Source: Annona cherimola (Eukaryota > Streptophyta > Magnoliopsida > Magnoliales > Annonaceae). Taken from it: a stretch of 64,000 nucleotides of DNA. Within the stretch, counting starts at the first letter, position 1, and each line of letters starts with the position of its first letter. Both the position numbers and the translations under genes were made by a program. This document shows, piece after piece, positions 11,461 through 23,895 of the stretch. The DNA lies in contig CM059975.1 of the NCBI GenBank assembly GCA_030490835.1, positions 31,404,133-31,468,132 on the forward strand, written 5' to 3'. Under the pieces are notes generated by a model that was not told the DNA's origin, did not search any database, and saw only the letters and a program-made list of their open reading frames with translations.

Positions 11461-12686
11461 TCCTGCTCGTCGGGGAGAAAGGGAAAATGTGAATGGCATT
11501 TTAGGCATGATATATTTTATTAAACAGCATCATCTTCATCGTCAACTGACAGACATTAAAATGGGTATGGCTGTAATTTTCTGTAAAATGTGTGGGAGTG
11601 ATGTGCTATTTGTAAAAATCTGTGGGTATATATGCAATTTATATCAAACTGGACGGGTATACATGTAACTTACCAAACATTGGCAGATATCGAGAATTTT
11701 AGGCAACATGCCTATTCCCTTGGTATTCACCCAACACCTCTGTTCACATGTATTAGGTATCAGGTGTCAGGATATCAGAGGATCTCATTATCAAAACAAA
11801 AATGAAAATTTAGAAAAATAAATTCTCAAATTTTCAAGTTAAATTGTTTTGACACGTAATTATAAGAGTGAAAGAGTTAAACTCATTCAAATACAAAATG
11901 AGAAATTCTATTATCTTCGTTTATAGGTTTCCAAAATGGTTCTAAAAAAAAAAAAGATGAACCTATACAAATGACTCTAAAAATGTTGCCGAAAAAGAAA
12001 AGGCGACTGGCTTCATCAGAATGATTCAATTTTCTAAAGTGGTAATTGCACATTAGAGATAGTCACAAGGTTTAAGAGGAATAAATGTTGTCGAAATAAC
12101 CCTCACTCGAATCGAACTTTTAGATACTTCTTCAAAATTTATTGACTTGGGTCACCTCGAATAATAAGGCTATAAAGGACAATTACTTATATACTTTGTA
12201 CAAAAAGCTAATTCATGAATGTAGAAGAATCATAAAGAGAAACGATGGTGCATGAAGTGAAAGAAGATGAAGTTTCTAATATGGAAAGAACAATTTAAAG
12301 CAAACTATTACTATATTAAAGAATTAACTATTATTGTTACACAAACAAATGGAAACTTCTTCAAAAAATCTAGTTGTCACAGAAGCACTAACCACACACA
12401 AGGAGGTTGAATTGCCTTTTTGGTTAATTAGAGAAGATATTTGCACGAGGAGAAAAGAAATTTCTCCTACATATCCATGATGGACGACTGACACTATAAC
12501 AAATGATGATACTCTTTGCATTCATCTTTTTATCAGCACTTTAACATAGGCGACGTTCAACTAGTATTCAATGTTGTTTCGAGGTTCCATCTTATGTTTC
12601 CCAAACGCCTTTCATAGAATACTCTTATTTAAATATGTAAAAACAACATAAATAATAAGTTTAAATTCAAAAATTTTGAATTCAGA
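11461..12686. other. AT-rich intergenic sequence, no gene seen
   Basis: There are short unrelated open frames only, on both strands, with no recognisable protein similarity. The piece at 11520-11760 has phrases such as gtatggctgtaattttctg that resemble the AT-rich flank of the copia leader near 4840-4950, so it may be part of a decayed element. Confidence 0.4.
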
Positions 12687-12912
12687 ACATGTTTGGATAT
12701 AATAAAAACTTTTCAATCTAAAACTTTTTATTCTCTACTACTACCTTATTTTTTAATTATTTTTTTACATTTTCCTACACAATTACCATACTTTCAATTA
12801 TTTTTACAACTTTATTCTCTTTACTTTTCATTATTACCTCTATCATATCATATTATCTTCTACCAATTCAAAAAAAATTTATCCAAAATTTTATCATTTT
12901 CCAAATATACCC
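12687..12912 (-). mobile_element. Tourist-like MITE, partial (T1)
   Basis: Inverted relative of the MITE at 13331: it starts atgtttggatataataaaaac and ends near ccaaatataccc. The interior order (aaaacttttcaatctaaaac, pyrimidine-rich middle, catatcat) matches the reverse complement of that family. It is shorter than the intact copies of about 280 bp, so part of the middle is missing. Confidence 0.7.
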
Positions 12913-13330
12913 TCAAAGTAAAATAATAAGTGAACTCATAAAGGTAACTTCTAATGCATAAATTATGATAGAATCATAGGTGGTAAAATAAGTCGATCAA
13001 AAAAATGACTCATTGAGATTAATTGATTTTACAAGTATTTGATAAAGAAGGCATAGAAGTAATGACTCCAAAATTCAAGATGTACGAGGAGTAGAAGTAC
13101 CAAAATTCAAGATGAGAGAAATGGAAGGTAGTAATGATTAAAGGAAACTATCAATATGTTAGTTGTGTGTCTCACCTCCTCCCCGCAACCCCCAAATGTA
13201 ATAAAAAAAAGTATAATGCTAGTCAATTGGGGATAATTTGAGATTTTTTTAAATGTAGAAACCACATTACTATCATGTAAATGTTCTAAAAAAGACTTCA
13301 AAAGTAATGATCCTAAATACCGTGTATTTT

Positions 13331-13610
13331 GGGTGTGTTTGGTAATGAATAAAACTTTTGATGACAAGTTTTGGAAAGTAAAAATTGTCAAATTATGTAA
13401 TATGATAGGGATAGTGATGAGTAGTAAAGAGGATAAAGTTAAAATAGATATGTTAGTTATGTGGATAGTTGTGTAGAAATAATTAAAAAGTAAAGTAGTT
13501 GTATAGGAAAATTTGAAAAAATAATTAAAAATATGATAATTGTGGAGAGTGAAAAGTTTTAGATTGAAAAATTTTAACTTGACATTTTCTATCAATTGCC
13601 AAACACACCC
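13331..13610 (+). mobile_element. Tourist-like MITE (T2, 280 bp)
   Basis: It starts GGGTGTGTTTGG and ends CCAAACACACCC, a perfect 12-bp terminal inverted repeat, with ttt on both sides as a possible 3-bp duplication. The interior includes cttttgatgacaagtttt and ttttagattgaaaa, shared with copies at 12687, 18667, 50473, 52208 and 61534. GGGTGTGTTTGG ends and 3-bp TSDs fit PIF/Harbinger (Tourist) MITEs. Open frames inside are meaningless. Confidence 0.85.
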
Positions 13611-14138
13611 TTTATATAGTAATTGAGCATGCTCTCAACAATTACAACGTTTTAAAAGACTCATTTCAAGAGTTAATTAAATACTAGCACAATCACCTTG
13701 AATAGAAGAGAACAAGTCACAAAAACTGCAATTTTAATTTGTTTTTGATCATTCAACTCAATTATAGCAATTTATTAAGATATCAATGGTCCTAACTTTG
13801 AATTCAAATATGAATTATTGGAAGCTCATGTTAAAGGTATCATGCTATAGAAACTTTGTGATCGGTCTTTTCTTTGGATTTATCCCTTATTCAAAGTGGA
13901 TGATTGTCACGATGCCACTGATGTCGTGATAAGTGTTTTAGCCCACAATGGGCGAAGTATTGATTCTTAACACCCACATGTGTGCATATTTTTTTTCTAT
14001 TCCACGTATATGCGAGTTTTACTATATTCACCATGTGTGGGGGTTTTGCAAATTTTTCCTGATATGAGAGTATTTACAAAAATGTCCCTCTATGATTTGA
14101 GGGCTGCGAAAGTACTTGATTGTAATATCGGTTGTCTG
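13611..14138. other. intergenic, no gene seen
   Basis: AT-rich single-copy-looking sequence between a Tourist-like MITE and a foldback element. I see no exon, RNA gene or conserved element. Confidence 0.4.
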
Positions 14139-14580
14139 GCTTTCTCATTTGGTCCCTCTAATTATGAGTATTTTCTTTTTAGCCAATGAGTTTCACATAT
14201 TTGCTTTTTAGACCCTATAAGTTTGCCCTATTTGTATTTTAATCTCTGTCGTTAATCACGTGTCATTAACTACATATATGAGTCGATTCACTCATGAGCA
14301 TGAGTCAACTCATATATGCAGTTAACGACAAGGTTATGAATCAATTTACTCATGATCATGAGTCGACTCATATATGCAGTTAAAGACAAGGTTATGAGTC
14401 GACTCATGACTCATGAGCATGAGTTGACTCATATATACATCTAACAACAGGATTTTTGACGTGCATTAACGGTAATGACTAAATTGCAAAAAAGGGAAAC
14501 TTACAGGGTCTAAAAAGCAAATATGTGAAACTCGTGGGCTAAAAAGCAAACACACAACGTTAGAGGAACCAAAATGCAAA
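14139..14580. mobile_element. foldback element with internal 58-bp repeats
   Basis: The two ends are inverted copies: a ggtccctctaa-type segment, then ctttttagcc, then tttcacatatttgctttt and agaccct occur on the left (14148-14220) and, reverse-complemented, on the right (14500-14575). The centre (14278-14451) is three 58-bp direct repeats. The arms resemble MITEs whose ends read like 'ggaccaaaatgcaaaa'. No TSD was found. The short open frame over the left arm is not a gene. Confidence 0.7.
14278..14451. repeat. three 58-bp tandem repeats rich in TGAGTC palindromes
   Basis: Units start at 14278, 14336 and 14394. Each contains actcatgagcatgagt-like palindromes and atgagtcgactcat-type cores, then a catatatgcagttaa segment and caaggtt. 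The TGAGTCA/TGAGTCGACTCA cores resemble bZIP (GCN4-like) binding sites, but binding is not shown. The palindromes would favour cruciforms. Confidence 0.85.
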
Positions 14581-16290
14581 AAATCCTCAATTGTCACATT
14601 GTATAAGATACCAATAAAAAAAGTGATGGATTGGTAGTTGTAAGTTAAACGGGATCGTTGAGTAAAAAAGAAAATGACAACATAAAAGAAGTTGTTGAGG
14701 TTTACTTCATTTTTTTTACACTGCTATTCGAGCTTAGGCCTACATATAAAATTTTAAAACTACATAATAAAAACACTGCACTTAGGCCCACATATAAAAT
14801 TGAAAAATCCAAAAAATAAAAAATAATATAAGCATAATCAGGGCTCAACGTTGTTGATGTTGAATCGGACGTAGAAATAGATATCTAAAATTATATAGAA
14901 TCAGAAGATGCAAATAAAGATTCTATCGCGAATTTGTAAAAAAGAATTTCAATGGTTTTATGGTAAGATATTCAATAGTTTAGGTTTACGAGAAATAATG
15001 CCACCTTGGGTTGATGCAGAGCTTATACTGGGATGCGTAATTGATATGCAACACATTGCATTTTTCATTATGTATCTTCGCAGAGTCTAAAATTAAACTG
15101 TATGGTAATGATCGAACAAGGATCAAATAGTACAATGACAAGTGAAGCTCTTTAAAGATCTAAACCATTAGTTGCATTCTAGTTAAAATTTAATATTATA
15201 ACATAAAATTTTAGTTATTTATATGGGTTCATTATTTTGAAAGTAATGTATGAATCTAATTTGAAAAATAACTAATTAATATAATAAAAATTAATGCATA
15301 TGAATTTAATGGAATCTCATGCATAAACGCTAGTTATAACAAATTAGACATATATTCAATACACTTTATTTTTTATATACTTATTTTAGTATGAGAAACA
15401 CATCCAAGAAACGGTCTGGATGTTTTACTAAACACTAAAAAATGTGATTTTTAAAAGTACTTCATCCTAAGGAACTTACAATCCTAATTCGATAATGATT
15501 TGTCCACTCATATATACAACTTTCATAGTGGTGTTAATGGAAATTATGGTGTATATTATTGTATCTTCTATTATTAGCATATATCTTTTGTACTTAGTAG
15601 TTATAGGTATAGCTGTTAATTTGGATATATTATAATTATTCTAGTTGGTAGTTTTTATTGTAATATAATATTATGCTTACTGACTATGTTAAGTTTACTC
15701 ATAGCCTAAATCATTGTGTATTATAAATATACCTAAGTTTAATGGAAGAATTGCATTAAGTTCTCCCAAAATTCTTACAAGTGTTAAGGTTGCTTTGCAC
15801 TCACTCACATTAATGAGGTTGATTTGCACTTTTGTGTTTAAAAAAATTGCAACCATGTTGGATGTGTTTTTTCTAGCTTAATCATTGCACAACACGGCCA
15901 CGAACCCTGATAATGTAAATTACAAAGGAAATTTTTTTTTTCCACATGTAGGATCTAGAAGCAAAATTTTTTTCTTATTTAGGGTCCGAAAGCAGTAAAA
16001 AAAGTGAGAATGGAAAAATTTTAAAACAGTAAGAAATGATATAATAAGGGTAACAATTAATAAAAATAAATAAATGCTGATAGAATATATATATAATAGT
16101 TGTATAAAAATATTATTAGAATATAGTGATATATAAAAAAGGTAAGATAAGATGTCAAGTCCTTAAAATCTGTTAAGTAAAGAATGAATAATTTTTTTAT
16201 TTTTACTAGATCCCAAATAGACCTAAATATATGAAAAAGTGCCTTGTGTATATGCTATCTATTGAAATACCAAAGCCTCATGTCTCATAT
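14581..16290. other. AT-rich intergenic sequence, no gene seen
   Basis: No reading frame with recognisable similarity, no tRNA and no clear terminal repeats. A 60-codon open frame at 14908-15090 shows no known domain and is probably chance. Confidence 0.45.
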
Positions 16291-16299
16291 ATATGGAGA

Positions 16300-17150
16300 G
16301 ATAATATTCAAGTGCTTTCGTACTGCACCATAATTACGGTGCGGTCTAGTACAAAATACGGCTCATTTGATCATGAAATTATTACCTACCATATCCATTA
16401 TATTTAAAATAATTTACTTTGATAACATATCAATTTTCACACAAATCAACACGTGTATATGAGTCTCATCTTAAAATGGTACAAAATCAATATAATCAAA
16501 TAGTTTAGTATAAATGATAATTTTAAAGTTGTATTTCAAAATCTAAATTATCTAAAGTATGATTTTTATATGAATAAATGATTTTATAAAATATTATAAC
16601 ATTGTAATTTGTGCAAGGCTTATTTTCTAATGGAATGCACCATAATTATGTTGGATACAGACTACACTTGGATGATTCTATGTAATCCCTTTAAAGTTTA
16701 AGATTTTGAAGCTTAATAAAAAATTCAATCCATTGATTATATTTAGCATCATTTATTTAGCTAAGGGGCCAAGTGTCATCCAAATTAAATATGTGCATGG
16801 GCCACATTTGCTCAAAAATAAATATATTTATGTGCAAAGTAAAAAAAATTCTTAGATCCATTCATAGATGTATTAGAATGTAATAATATTTTGTAGAATC
16901 ATTTATCTATTTGATAGTAATATTTTAGATTGTTTAGATGTTAAAAATACTACTTAAAATTGATATTGTATTAAATCATTTTCTTAGGTTCATTTTATAC
17001 ATTTATAGATGAGGCCCATAGAAAGTGATATTGAATAAATGAAAGAGTTTTCATAATATAAATAATGTTAAATACAATAGATGGAGTAGATTTTTCATCC
17101 ATCATCAAGATATTAAAAGTAAAATAAATTACATAAAAAAGGAGTTTCAT
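16300..17150. repeat. dispersed repeat 'R' (two adjacent copies)
   Basis: A small hairpin gcaccataattacggtgc (about 16325-16343) is followed by AT-rich sequence with caaaatcaatataatcaaat and attttaaagttgtatttcaa. A second copy starts after gcaccataattatgttgg (about 16635) and has the phrase aaatatgtgcatgggcca. Related blocks recur at 17960-18310, 18430-18660, 40846-41090 and 46740-47340. Probably a MITE family; exact ends are unclear. Confidence 0.5.
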
Positions 17151-17194
17151 GGAAGCATCCCTATTATACATATATATAATAAATTATCTTGCAT

Positions 17195-17500
17195 CTCAAA
17201 AAATCCATTTAATTTTTTTTTTTACTTTTCCCCCATAAACTCATTAATATAAATGTATTTAATATATAAATCAAGTTTTACTATTTTTAAATATGTGTAT
17301 ATATTTTTTAAAAGAAATAAAACAAGGGGTATTTTAGCCATTTTTGACCATTAAAAATGGCTAAAATATCAGGATATGTTTGAAAATCTTCAAAAAAAAT
17401 ATATACACGTATTCAAAAATGGTAAAACTTGATTTATATGTTAAATAAACTTAAATAAATAAGTGTATAAAAAAGGAAAAATAATAGATTTTTTCAGGTG
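17195..17500. mobile_element. foldback element, divergent subfamily (FB2)
   Basis: Two inverted arms of about 130 bp meet at about 17335-17360 (tagccatttttgaccattaaaaatggcta). Each arm carries the gtatttaa...ataaatcaagttttac motif also found in FB1-type arms. The GC-rich tips are not preserved and no TSD was found, so the ends are approximate. Confidence 0.65.
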
Positions 17501-17606
17501 GGTGAAGTAAGTCGTTACTTTTTTTTTATAAAATAAGTAAGTCATTACTTAGCCCAAACTAACAAAATCATTTCTCCGTATATACAGGAAAATTATCTAA
17601 GAGCAA

Positions 17607-17917
17607 GGATTCTATGAGTCCGGCCTTGCGACCCTTTTTTATTTTTTTAATAAACATGTAGATTGGGTATATTTAACATATAAACGAATTTTTACCATTT
17701 TTGAATATTTTTAAGTATTGTTTATTTTTAAACATAATGATATTTTTCGTAATTTTAGAGTTAGAAAATTACGAAAATGCCACTATATTTAAAAATAAAA
17801 AATACTTAAAAGCATTCAAAATACATCCAACTCTACATGTTTATAAAAAAAAATTTAATTTTTTTTTTGTTGGGGGAGGGGGGGGGGGGTTCCCATGCAC
17901 CCAGACTCATGGAATCA
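17607..17917. mobile_element. foldback element (FB3), poly-G run at right arm
   Basis: The ends are GGATTCTATGAGTC and, inverted, GATTCCATGAGTC. The AT-rich arms carry taccatttttgaatattttt and its complement and meet at gtaattttagagttagaaaattac (about 17750-17775). The family's GC-rich tips are reduced to ccggcc on the left and tgcaccc on the right, where a run of G (about 17871-17890) is inserted. No TSD seen. Confidence 0.7.
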
Positions 17918-18183
17918 CCCCTCATTATCTAATGCATTTGACTACGTTATGCAATCTATACACTGTGGGGCCCTCTTGATCATAAATAGAAAATCTATCA
18001 CGCTCATTGCATTCAAAAATATTTAATTTATTAGCATACCAATTCTTATCTAAGTCAAACATGTGCATGACCCCCATCAAAAAATAGTACAAAATCAACG
18101 TGGTAAATTTTTTTTACATAAATATCAAGTTTAAAGTGATTTTTTCAATATCTAAATCATCTAAAATATATTTTTATATAGAT

Positions 18184-18290
18184 AAATGATTGTATAATAT
18201 ATTATTATAAAAAATATATAAATGATTGTATAATATATTATTATAAAAAATATATAAATGATTGTATAATGTATTATTATATTTTAATAC
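18184..18290. repeat. 36-bp tandem repeat, about three copies
   Basis: aaatgattgtataatatatt recurs at 18184, 18220 and 18256 with a constant 36-bp period; the third copy has one change. It lies inside an R-type repeat. Confidence 0.9.
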
Positions 18291-18384
18291 GTATGAAGCA
18301 CGTTTTACAGCAGCCTATACCATAATTATAATGCGGTCCATTTGCACTAGATCATATCGTATATATATATATAAGAACTTATTA

Positions 18385-19018
18385 TGTGCATTTACATGCA
18401 CCATAAGTTATAGTGCATTTGGGTCAAAATGGGCGTTCCATGATTATAAAATATACATCAACTTCATTTATTATATTTATAATTATTTCTTTTATTAGTA
18501 TATCAATTTTTATCCAAATTAGATATGTTTATAGGCTCCATCTGTAAACGATATAAAACAAAAGTAATAAAATAGTTTGATGTAAATATCAATTTTAAAG
18601 TTATTTTTCAACATATAAACTATTTAACATATAATTTATACATAGATAAATAATAGTATAAATGATATGTTTAGCAATGTGTAAAAATTGTAAAGTTAAA
18701 ACTTTTCACTCTCCATAATTACTCTATTTTTTAATCATTTATTTATATTTTTATATACAACTACCCTACTTTTCAATCATTTTTATACAACTATCCACAC
18801 AACCAATTTATCTATTTTAACTTTATTCTCTTTACTTCTCATCATTACTCTCATCATATCACATCATTTTCTTTCAATTCAAAAACTTTTCTACTAAAAA
18901 CTTTTTATCCAAATGCTTTATCACTTTCTAAACATTTATAAAGTATTAATACATTTAAATGCATATAGGGTTCATTTTGAGCTAAGTACGCCATAACTTA
19001 CGGTGCATGTAAATACAC
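18385..19018. mobile_element. TIR element with hairpin tips
   Basis: The left end tgtgcatttacatgcacc and the right end, inverted, gtgtatttacatgcacc continue inward into ataagttat-type and caaaatg segments, giving terminal inverted repeats of about 45 bp. Each end also contains a small gcac...gtgc hairpin. The interior is AT-rich and non-coding, and holds a nested Tourist-like MITE (18667-18937). No TSD could be fixed. Confidence 0.7.
18667..18937 (-). mobile_element. Tourist-like MITE (T3), nested
   Basis: Reverse-orientation copy of the 280-bp family: aaaacttttcactctcc near the left and caaatgctttatcac near the right, with the same pyrimidine-rich middle. The ends are worn (ttagcaatg, aaacattt). 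It lies inside the TIR element 18385-19018. Confidence 0.72.
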
Positions 19019-19867
19019 TAAATCATCTATATATATTTGTACCACATTAAAACTTGATTTGTGGGGTGTTATTGAAAATTTTCCTCCCTTATTTAGGTAG
19101 TAAAGGAGTTTTTTTTGTTTCTTCCATTTGCTAGAGGTATTTGCAGTTTTTCCCCTTATGTTAGGTGTTATTGAAATTTTTTTCCTATATGTGAAGGTTA
19201 GAATGTGCTTGAATATAATATAAGTTGTTATGATGTATATAAATACCTGTAAAAAAAAAACTTAATTTGTGAAAATGGACTACTAATGGTGTAAAATTCA
19301 ATTCTAACACAAGTAATCCAACGACTCTATTGATTTTTTTATGTTAACAGCTTGTTCACTTGGATATAAAGCTGATAATAAACCTTTGTTTAAATAGACA
19401 TGGATTCCTTGAATATTATCAAAGATTGGATGGCACAATGCATATTCACATAAATCTTATCGGTCATCTCTAAAATTATTAAGACAAAATAAAGTAGTTG
19501 GTCCCATCAGATATAAAATCTTATTCCCATATACTCAAGAGTTGATGAAATTAAATAAAATTCATTCTTCAATTCTTGGATCAGGCATTGGTTAATACAT
19601 TATTAAGGTGGGTAATATCATATGCCTTATGCAATGTTTTTTGTGTCACGTGATTGGAATATCCACTTGTAATACTACATGTCAAATAATTGGTAAGGAG
19701 TTATTATAATTACTATCACAGCTTTGTCACTACCACGATGATTATTCTAACGCTAATAATTATAAAAAACAGCAAGTCAAAGCACTTCCCGTTATGAAGT
19801 TGTTATTTTGCCAGAAGAATCCTAAAATTTCGTCTATTTTGAAGAAACTTGATTTAAATTTGTATTA
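19019..19867. other. intergenic flank of gypsy element, no gene seen
   Basis: AT-rich sequence with no recognisable exon. It is the left flank of the Ty3/gypsy insertion; I could not find its target duplication. Confidence 0.4.
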
Positions 19868-20403
19868 TGTAGACACCATCATGGAGAACTTTCAAGAGTA
19901 GGCGGATAGTCATAGAAGGGTCCAAAAGGGTTAAAAAGCACATCAATTTCAATTGAGCATAGCTTTTGATCTGAGAAAAATTATAGCAGCCATTGCATAT
20001 AATAACAAACATCTTTCGAACTTGTCAACTTGACAACTTAGGTGTAATTCGGTTAAACACGTTTTCGATGTCAAAATCTACCATTTTCGCATGAAATAGG
20101 GCCTGTGGAGTTTTACATAATTTATTTCCTATTTATCATAAATTGCATATTTTACTATTTTTAGTCAAACATGCAAAGTACAGACGGTTAGCATTTTACG
20201 TGTGTATGCACGTACATATTGGTGTTTATGATAAGGTTCACTTTTCCTTTTTATAAATTCATAACTTCACTTATTTTTAGATATACCTTGAACAATATTC
20301 TAGAAATTTTTCTTATATTTGCATTTAAATTTCGGTGTTGGAACTTGATTATTCATGTTGAAGGTGTAGTCTTGTGCTAGTCTTGTTTTTAACTTATCTT
20401 CAT
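19868..20403 (+). repeat. gypsy 5' LTR (approximate)
   Basis: It starts TGTAGACACC and ends near cattaca. It is homologous to the block at 36369-37012. A worn tRNA-Met primer site (ttaatattagagaag against TGGTATCAGAGCAGG) follows at about 20411, which supports the inner boundary. Confidence 0.65.
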
Positions 20404-20439
20404 TACATTAGTTAATATTAGAGAAGGCAATCGCACTTA

Positions 20440-23400
20440 ATTTCATGGCTAACAAATTCTTTGATGGAGTTGTCCAATTCATGACAAAGATCAGAGAGCT
20501 GGGATCTTAGGATCTATAAAGCGAGATCATGGTGTGGCATTATGGGCTTCAGAGCAACGGCTAGATTGGATGGACTAGAAGATGAATTAGACAAATTGGT
20601 CATTCGAGTATTTGGAGCAATGTTTTGATGAGTTGAAGATTGCTTCAATGTCTAGTTCAATGCCCTTCGCATAGATGCCAATGGAACCCGTGATGAAGGT
20701 AGGGCGCATATCCAAGGTGACACGACTTGTGGGTAGCACTTTGGCAAACCTAATCTTGAACATAGGCATAGGTAGTACGCTCATGTGGAAGAGTCAAACG
20801 ATGAAGATGACTTTTTTTGAAGAGTCCATCAAAAATCCTAAACATGATTGCGACAATTACTATGGTACAAAATAAAGGTAGATATCCATTCATTTAATGG
20901 AGATCTAAAAAGGTCGATAGAGTATTCGAATATATGGATATTTCAAAGCGATAAAAGGTAAACTAGTTACTTATGGGCTAAAGGGGGTAGCTCCGACATA
21001 ATGGGAATGATTGCAATCCAGAAAGGTCTATGAAGGGAAAGTAATAATTCAAACTTGGTACAAAATGAAACAGTTGCTTCAAGGTATTTCCTCCCTCCTG
21101 ATTATGAACAGCTTTCAATCCAATAGTACCAAAGGTGTCAACAAGGGAGATAGGTTATGAATAAATATATTGCTAAATTCTTGAAGTTAGCAGAGAGAAA
21201 CGATAGGCATGAATTGAAAGGACAACAAGTTACCATACATTTAGAGGGTTTGAAGGCAACTACTAAAGAACAAATTGGTGGTAGGAAATTCAACCCATAC
21301 CTGATGCTCAAAATATTTCATAAAAAGTAGAAATGATGTCATAGGAAAAAGAAAAATAAGAGTATTCTTGGAAGACTTATGGTGGGGGCACTTATAATGC
21401 GTCTGGCGAAGCAAGTGAATCCCCTTCCAAGACACTTATTCAAATAGATCGGTACAAGGAAGAGAAGGTAGCTAAGAAGCAAAAGGTAGTAAATGCCAAG
21501 GACAATAAGAAAGCGAAGAATCCTTATGCCAAACCTTATCTAGAAAAGTGCTTCGAGTGTAACAAGCCTAGTTATAGATCTAATAATTACTCTCATCAAA
21601 AGGCAATCCATGTGGTGGAATGTGAAAAACAAGATGATAAGGGTGCTTACTGGCCTTAGATGAGGGTGTTGTCGATGAGCTTGAATTTGATGGAAAGGTT
21701 AAAAATTATATGGTGAGGTGACTAACATTATCCCCAAAGCAGAAGGACGACATTCAACAACAGCAATTATTTTTAGCCAAGTGCACTGTTACTAACTGCT
21801 TATTTGATATGATCATTCATAGTGGTAATTGTGAGAATATCATTAACAAAGATGTAAAAAACTAAGCCTTTAAATAGAAGTTAGCAGAGATGTTATAAAC
21901 ACATTAGGCCTTTAAATAAAGAGCATCCTAGTCCTTATATGATTGGTTAGATTAAGACTATAGAGAAGATACAAGTGACGAGACAATGCAAGTTACCTTT
22001 TTTATTAGTAGGTACAATGATGAAATATACTTTGATGTTTTGGACGTGTATTCTTGTCACTCGTTGTTCAATATACTTTGGCAGATCGATTAACATGATA
22101 GTAGAGAGAACACCTATGAGCTGCAGAAGGATGGCAAAAAGTTCGCATTGTTGCTGATGAAAGGGAGTCCCAAAGGATTTTTTTACTCCTACTCATTCGG
22201 ATCATGAAATTGAAGCTGTCATTAAGGAATCAAAGGAAGTACATGCCCTAATCATAAAACTAACGCTAGCAAGCAAAGAAGACCAAACCGAATACCCTAA
22301 TTCCACGAAACCATTGTCGATAGAATTCAGGAAATTCATGCCCGAAGATTTGCCTAACAGGTTGCCATCTATGAGAGATATCTAGCACGATATTGATCTT
22401 ACTCCTAGTACAAGCTTAATAAATTTACTGCATTATAGGAGAAGCCTGAAGGGGAGCGATATTCTTAAGGAGAAAGTGAAGGAGTTGTTGTGAAAGGGGC
22501 ACATCTAGAAGAATATGAGTCCATGAGCAATTCTACCTTTACTCATACCAAAGAAGGATGGGAGTTAGAGGATGTCCGTAGATAATCCAGCCATCGACAA
22601 AATCACAGATGGATATAAATTCTCAATTCCTAGACTATATAATATGCTAGATAGGCTGCATGGGCTTTTGTGTTCACGAAAATCAACCTTCAAAGTGGAT
22701 ACCATTACATCTGTGTCAAGCCTAAAGACAATTAGAAGATAGCTTTCAAGAAGAAGGAGAGGCTTTATGAATAGTTAGTGATGCCATTCGGGTCATCCAA
22801 TGCTCCTATCACTTTTATGTGACTCATGAATACGGCACTTAAAACCTTTATTGAAAAGTTTATTGTGGTTTACTTTGATGACATCTTGATTTATAATCAA
22901 TCGTACGAGAAACATCTTCTACACTTACAAAATGTACTAACAACCTTATAGGAAAATAAGTTGTATGTGAATATGAAAAAAGTGTAGCTTCATGACAAAT
23001 AGACTTTTATTTCTGGGCTATGTGGTTAATGTAAACAAGATTCATGTGAATGACAATAAGATTCAAACTATTAGGAAATGACTTACCCGAAAAATAGTTA
23101 CAAAAGTATAGAGTTTTCATGAGTTTACTACATTCTATAGATGTTTTGTCAGGAATTTGGGAGGATTGCAGCGCCTATCAAAGAATGCTTAAAGAAAGGA
23201 ATGTTCCAATGGGGAGATTAAGTTGTTACCAGCTTTGCAATATTAAAAAAGAAATTATGAATAGTTTCTATTCTAGCTTTGCCAGATTTTGATGCCCAGT
23301 TTGAAGTTGAATGCAAATCTAGCTACGTGGAGATAGTTGTTCTTTCTAAAAAAAAACAGCAATTAGCTTATTTCAGTGAGAAGCTTAGCAATGCAAGATG

Positions 23401-23890
23401 TAGATGGGCCACATATGATAAAGAATTCTGTTATGTAGTTCATGCATTAAAGAATTGGAAGCACTATCTGGTTGGGCGAGAGTTCACTCTATATTGAGAT
23501 CGTGAAGCTTTGAAATGTCTCAATAGCCAAAAGAGAATCAGCAAAGATATACATGCTAGGTGGATTCAAATTTTAAAGAATATTGTCTTTCGTTTTGCAG
23601 GACAAAGTAGAAGTACAAAATGAGGTAGTAGACACATCGAATAGGTGTGCTAAGTCGTTGGTGATAATGAAGCAACAAATCATGGGTCTTGATATGATCA
23701 AAGAGCTATATGAGGCAAATAAAGACTTTCATGACGCTTAGACAAAGCATGTTATAAACTAGCCTGTGGATGACTTTCACATCCATGATGGGTTCCTTAT
23801 GCAAGGTAATCGGTTATGCATTCATCTATCTTCATTGCAATAAAAGCTTATTCAAGATTTATATGGTGGAGGTCTTACGGGTCACTTAGG
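20440..23890 (+). pseudogene. gypsy gag-pol, first half, broken
   Basis: Remnants in order: gag from about 20440; a degenerate zinc knuckle CFECNKPSY (21549-21575) lacking the His and last Cys; a protease site reading IIHSGNCENI (about 21812-21840), where the catalytic Asp is replaced by His; reverse transcriptase with VVYFDDILIYN (about 22865-22900); RNase H with ECKSSYVEIVV, YFSEKLS and ALKNWKHYLVGREF (23279-23497); and the start of the integrase finger GGLTGHLG (about 23870-23890), where the inner element interrupts it. Many in-frame stops; it cannot encode active enzyme. Confidence 0.88.
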
Positions 23891-23895
23891 CTATG

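Noticed and set aside
10946..11492. Ser/Pro/Leu-rich minus-strand frames up to 169 residues
   Set aside because: They lie on a degenerate tandem repeat that is open in several frames on both strands; composition, not coding signal.
14278..14451. Regularly spaced palindromic repeats resembling a CRISPR array
   Set aside because: The whole 58-bp unit is repeated with no unique spacers, and the genome is a plant nuclear one.
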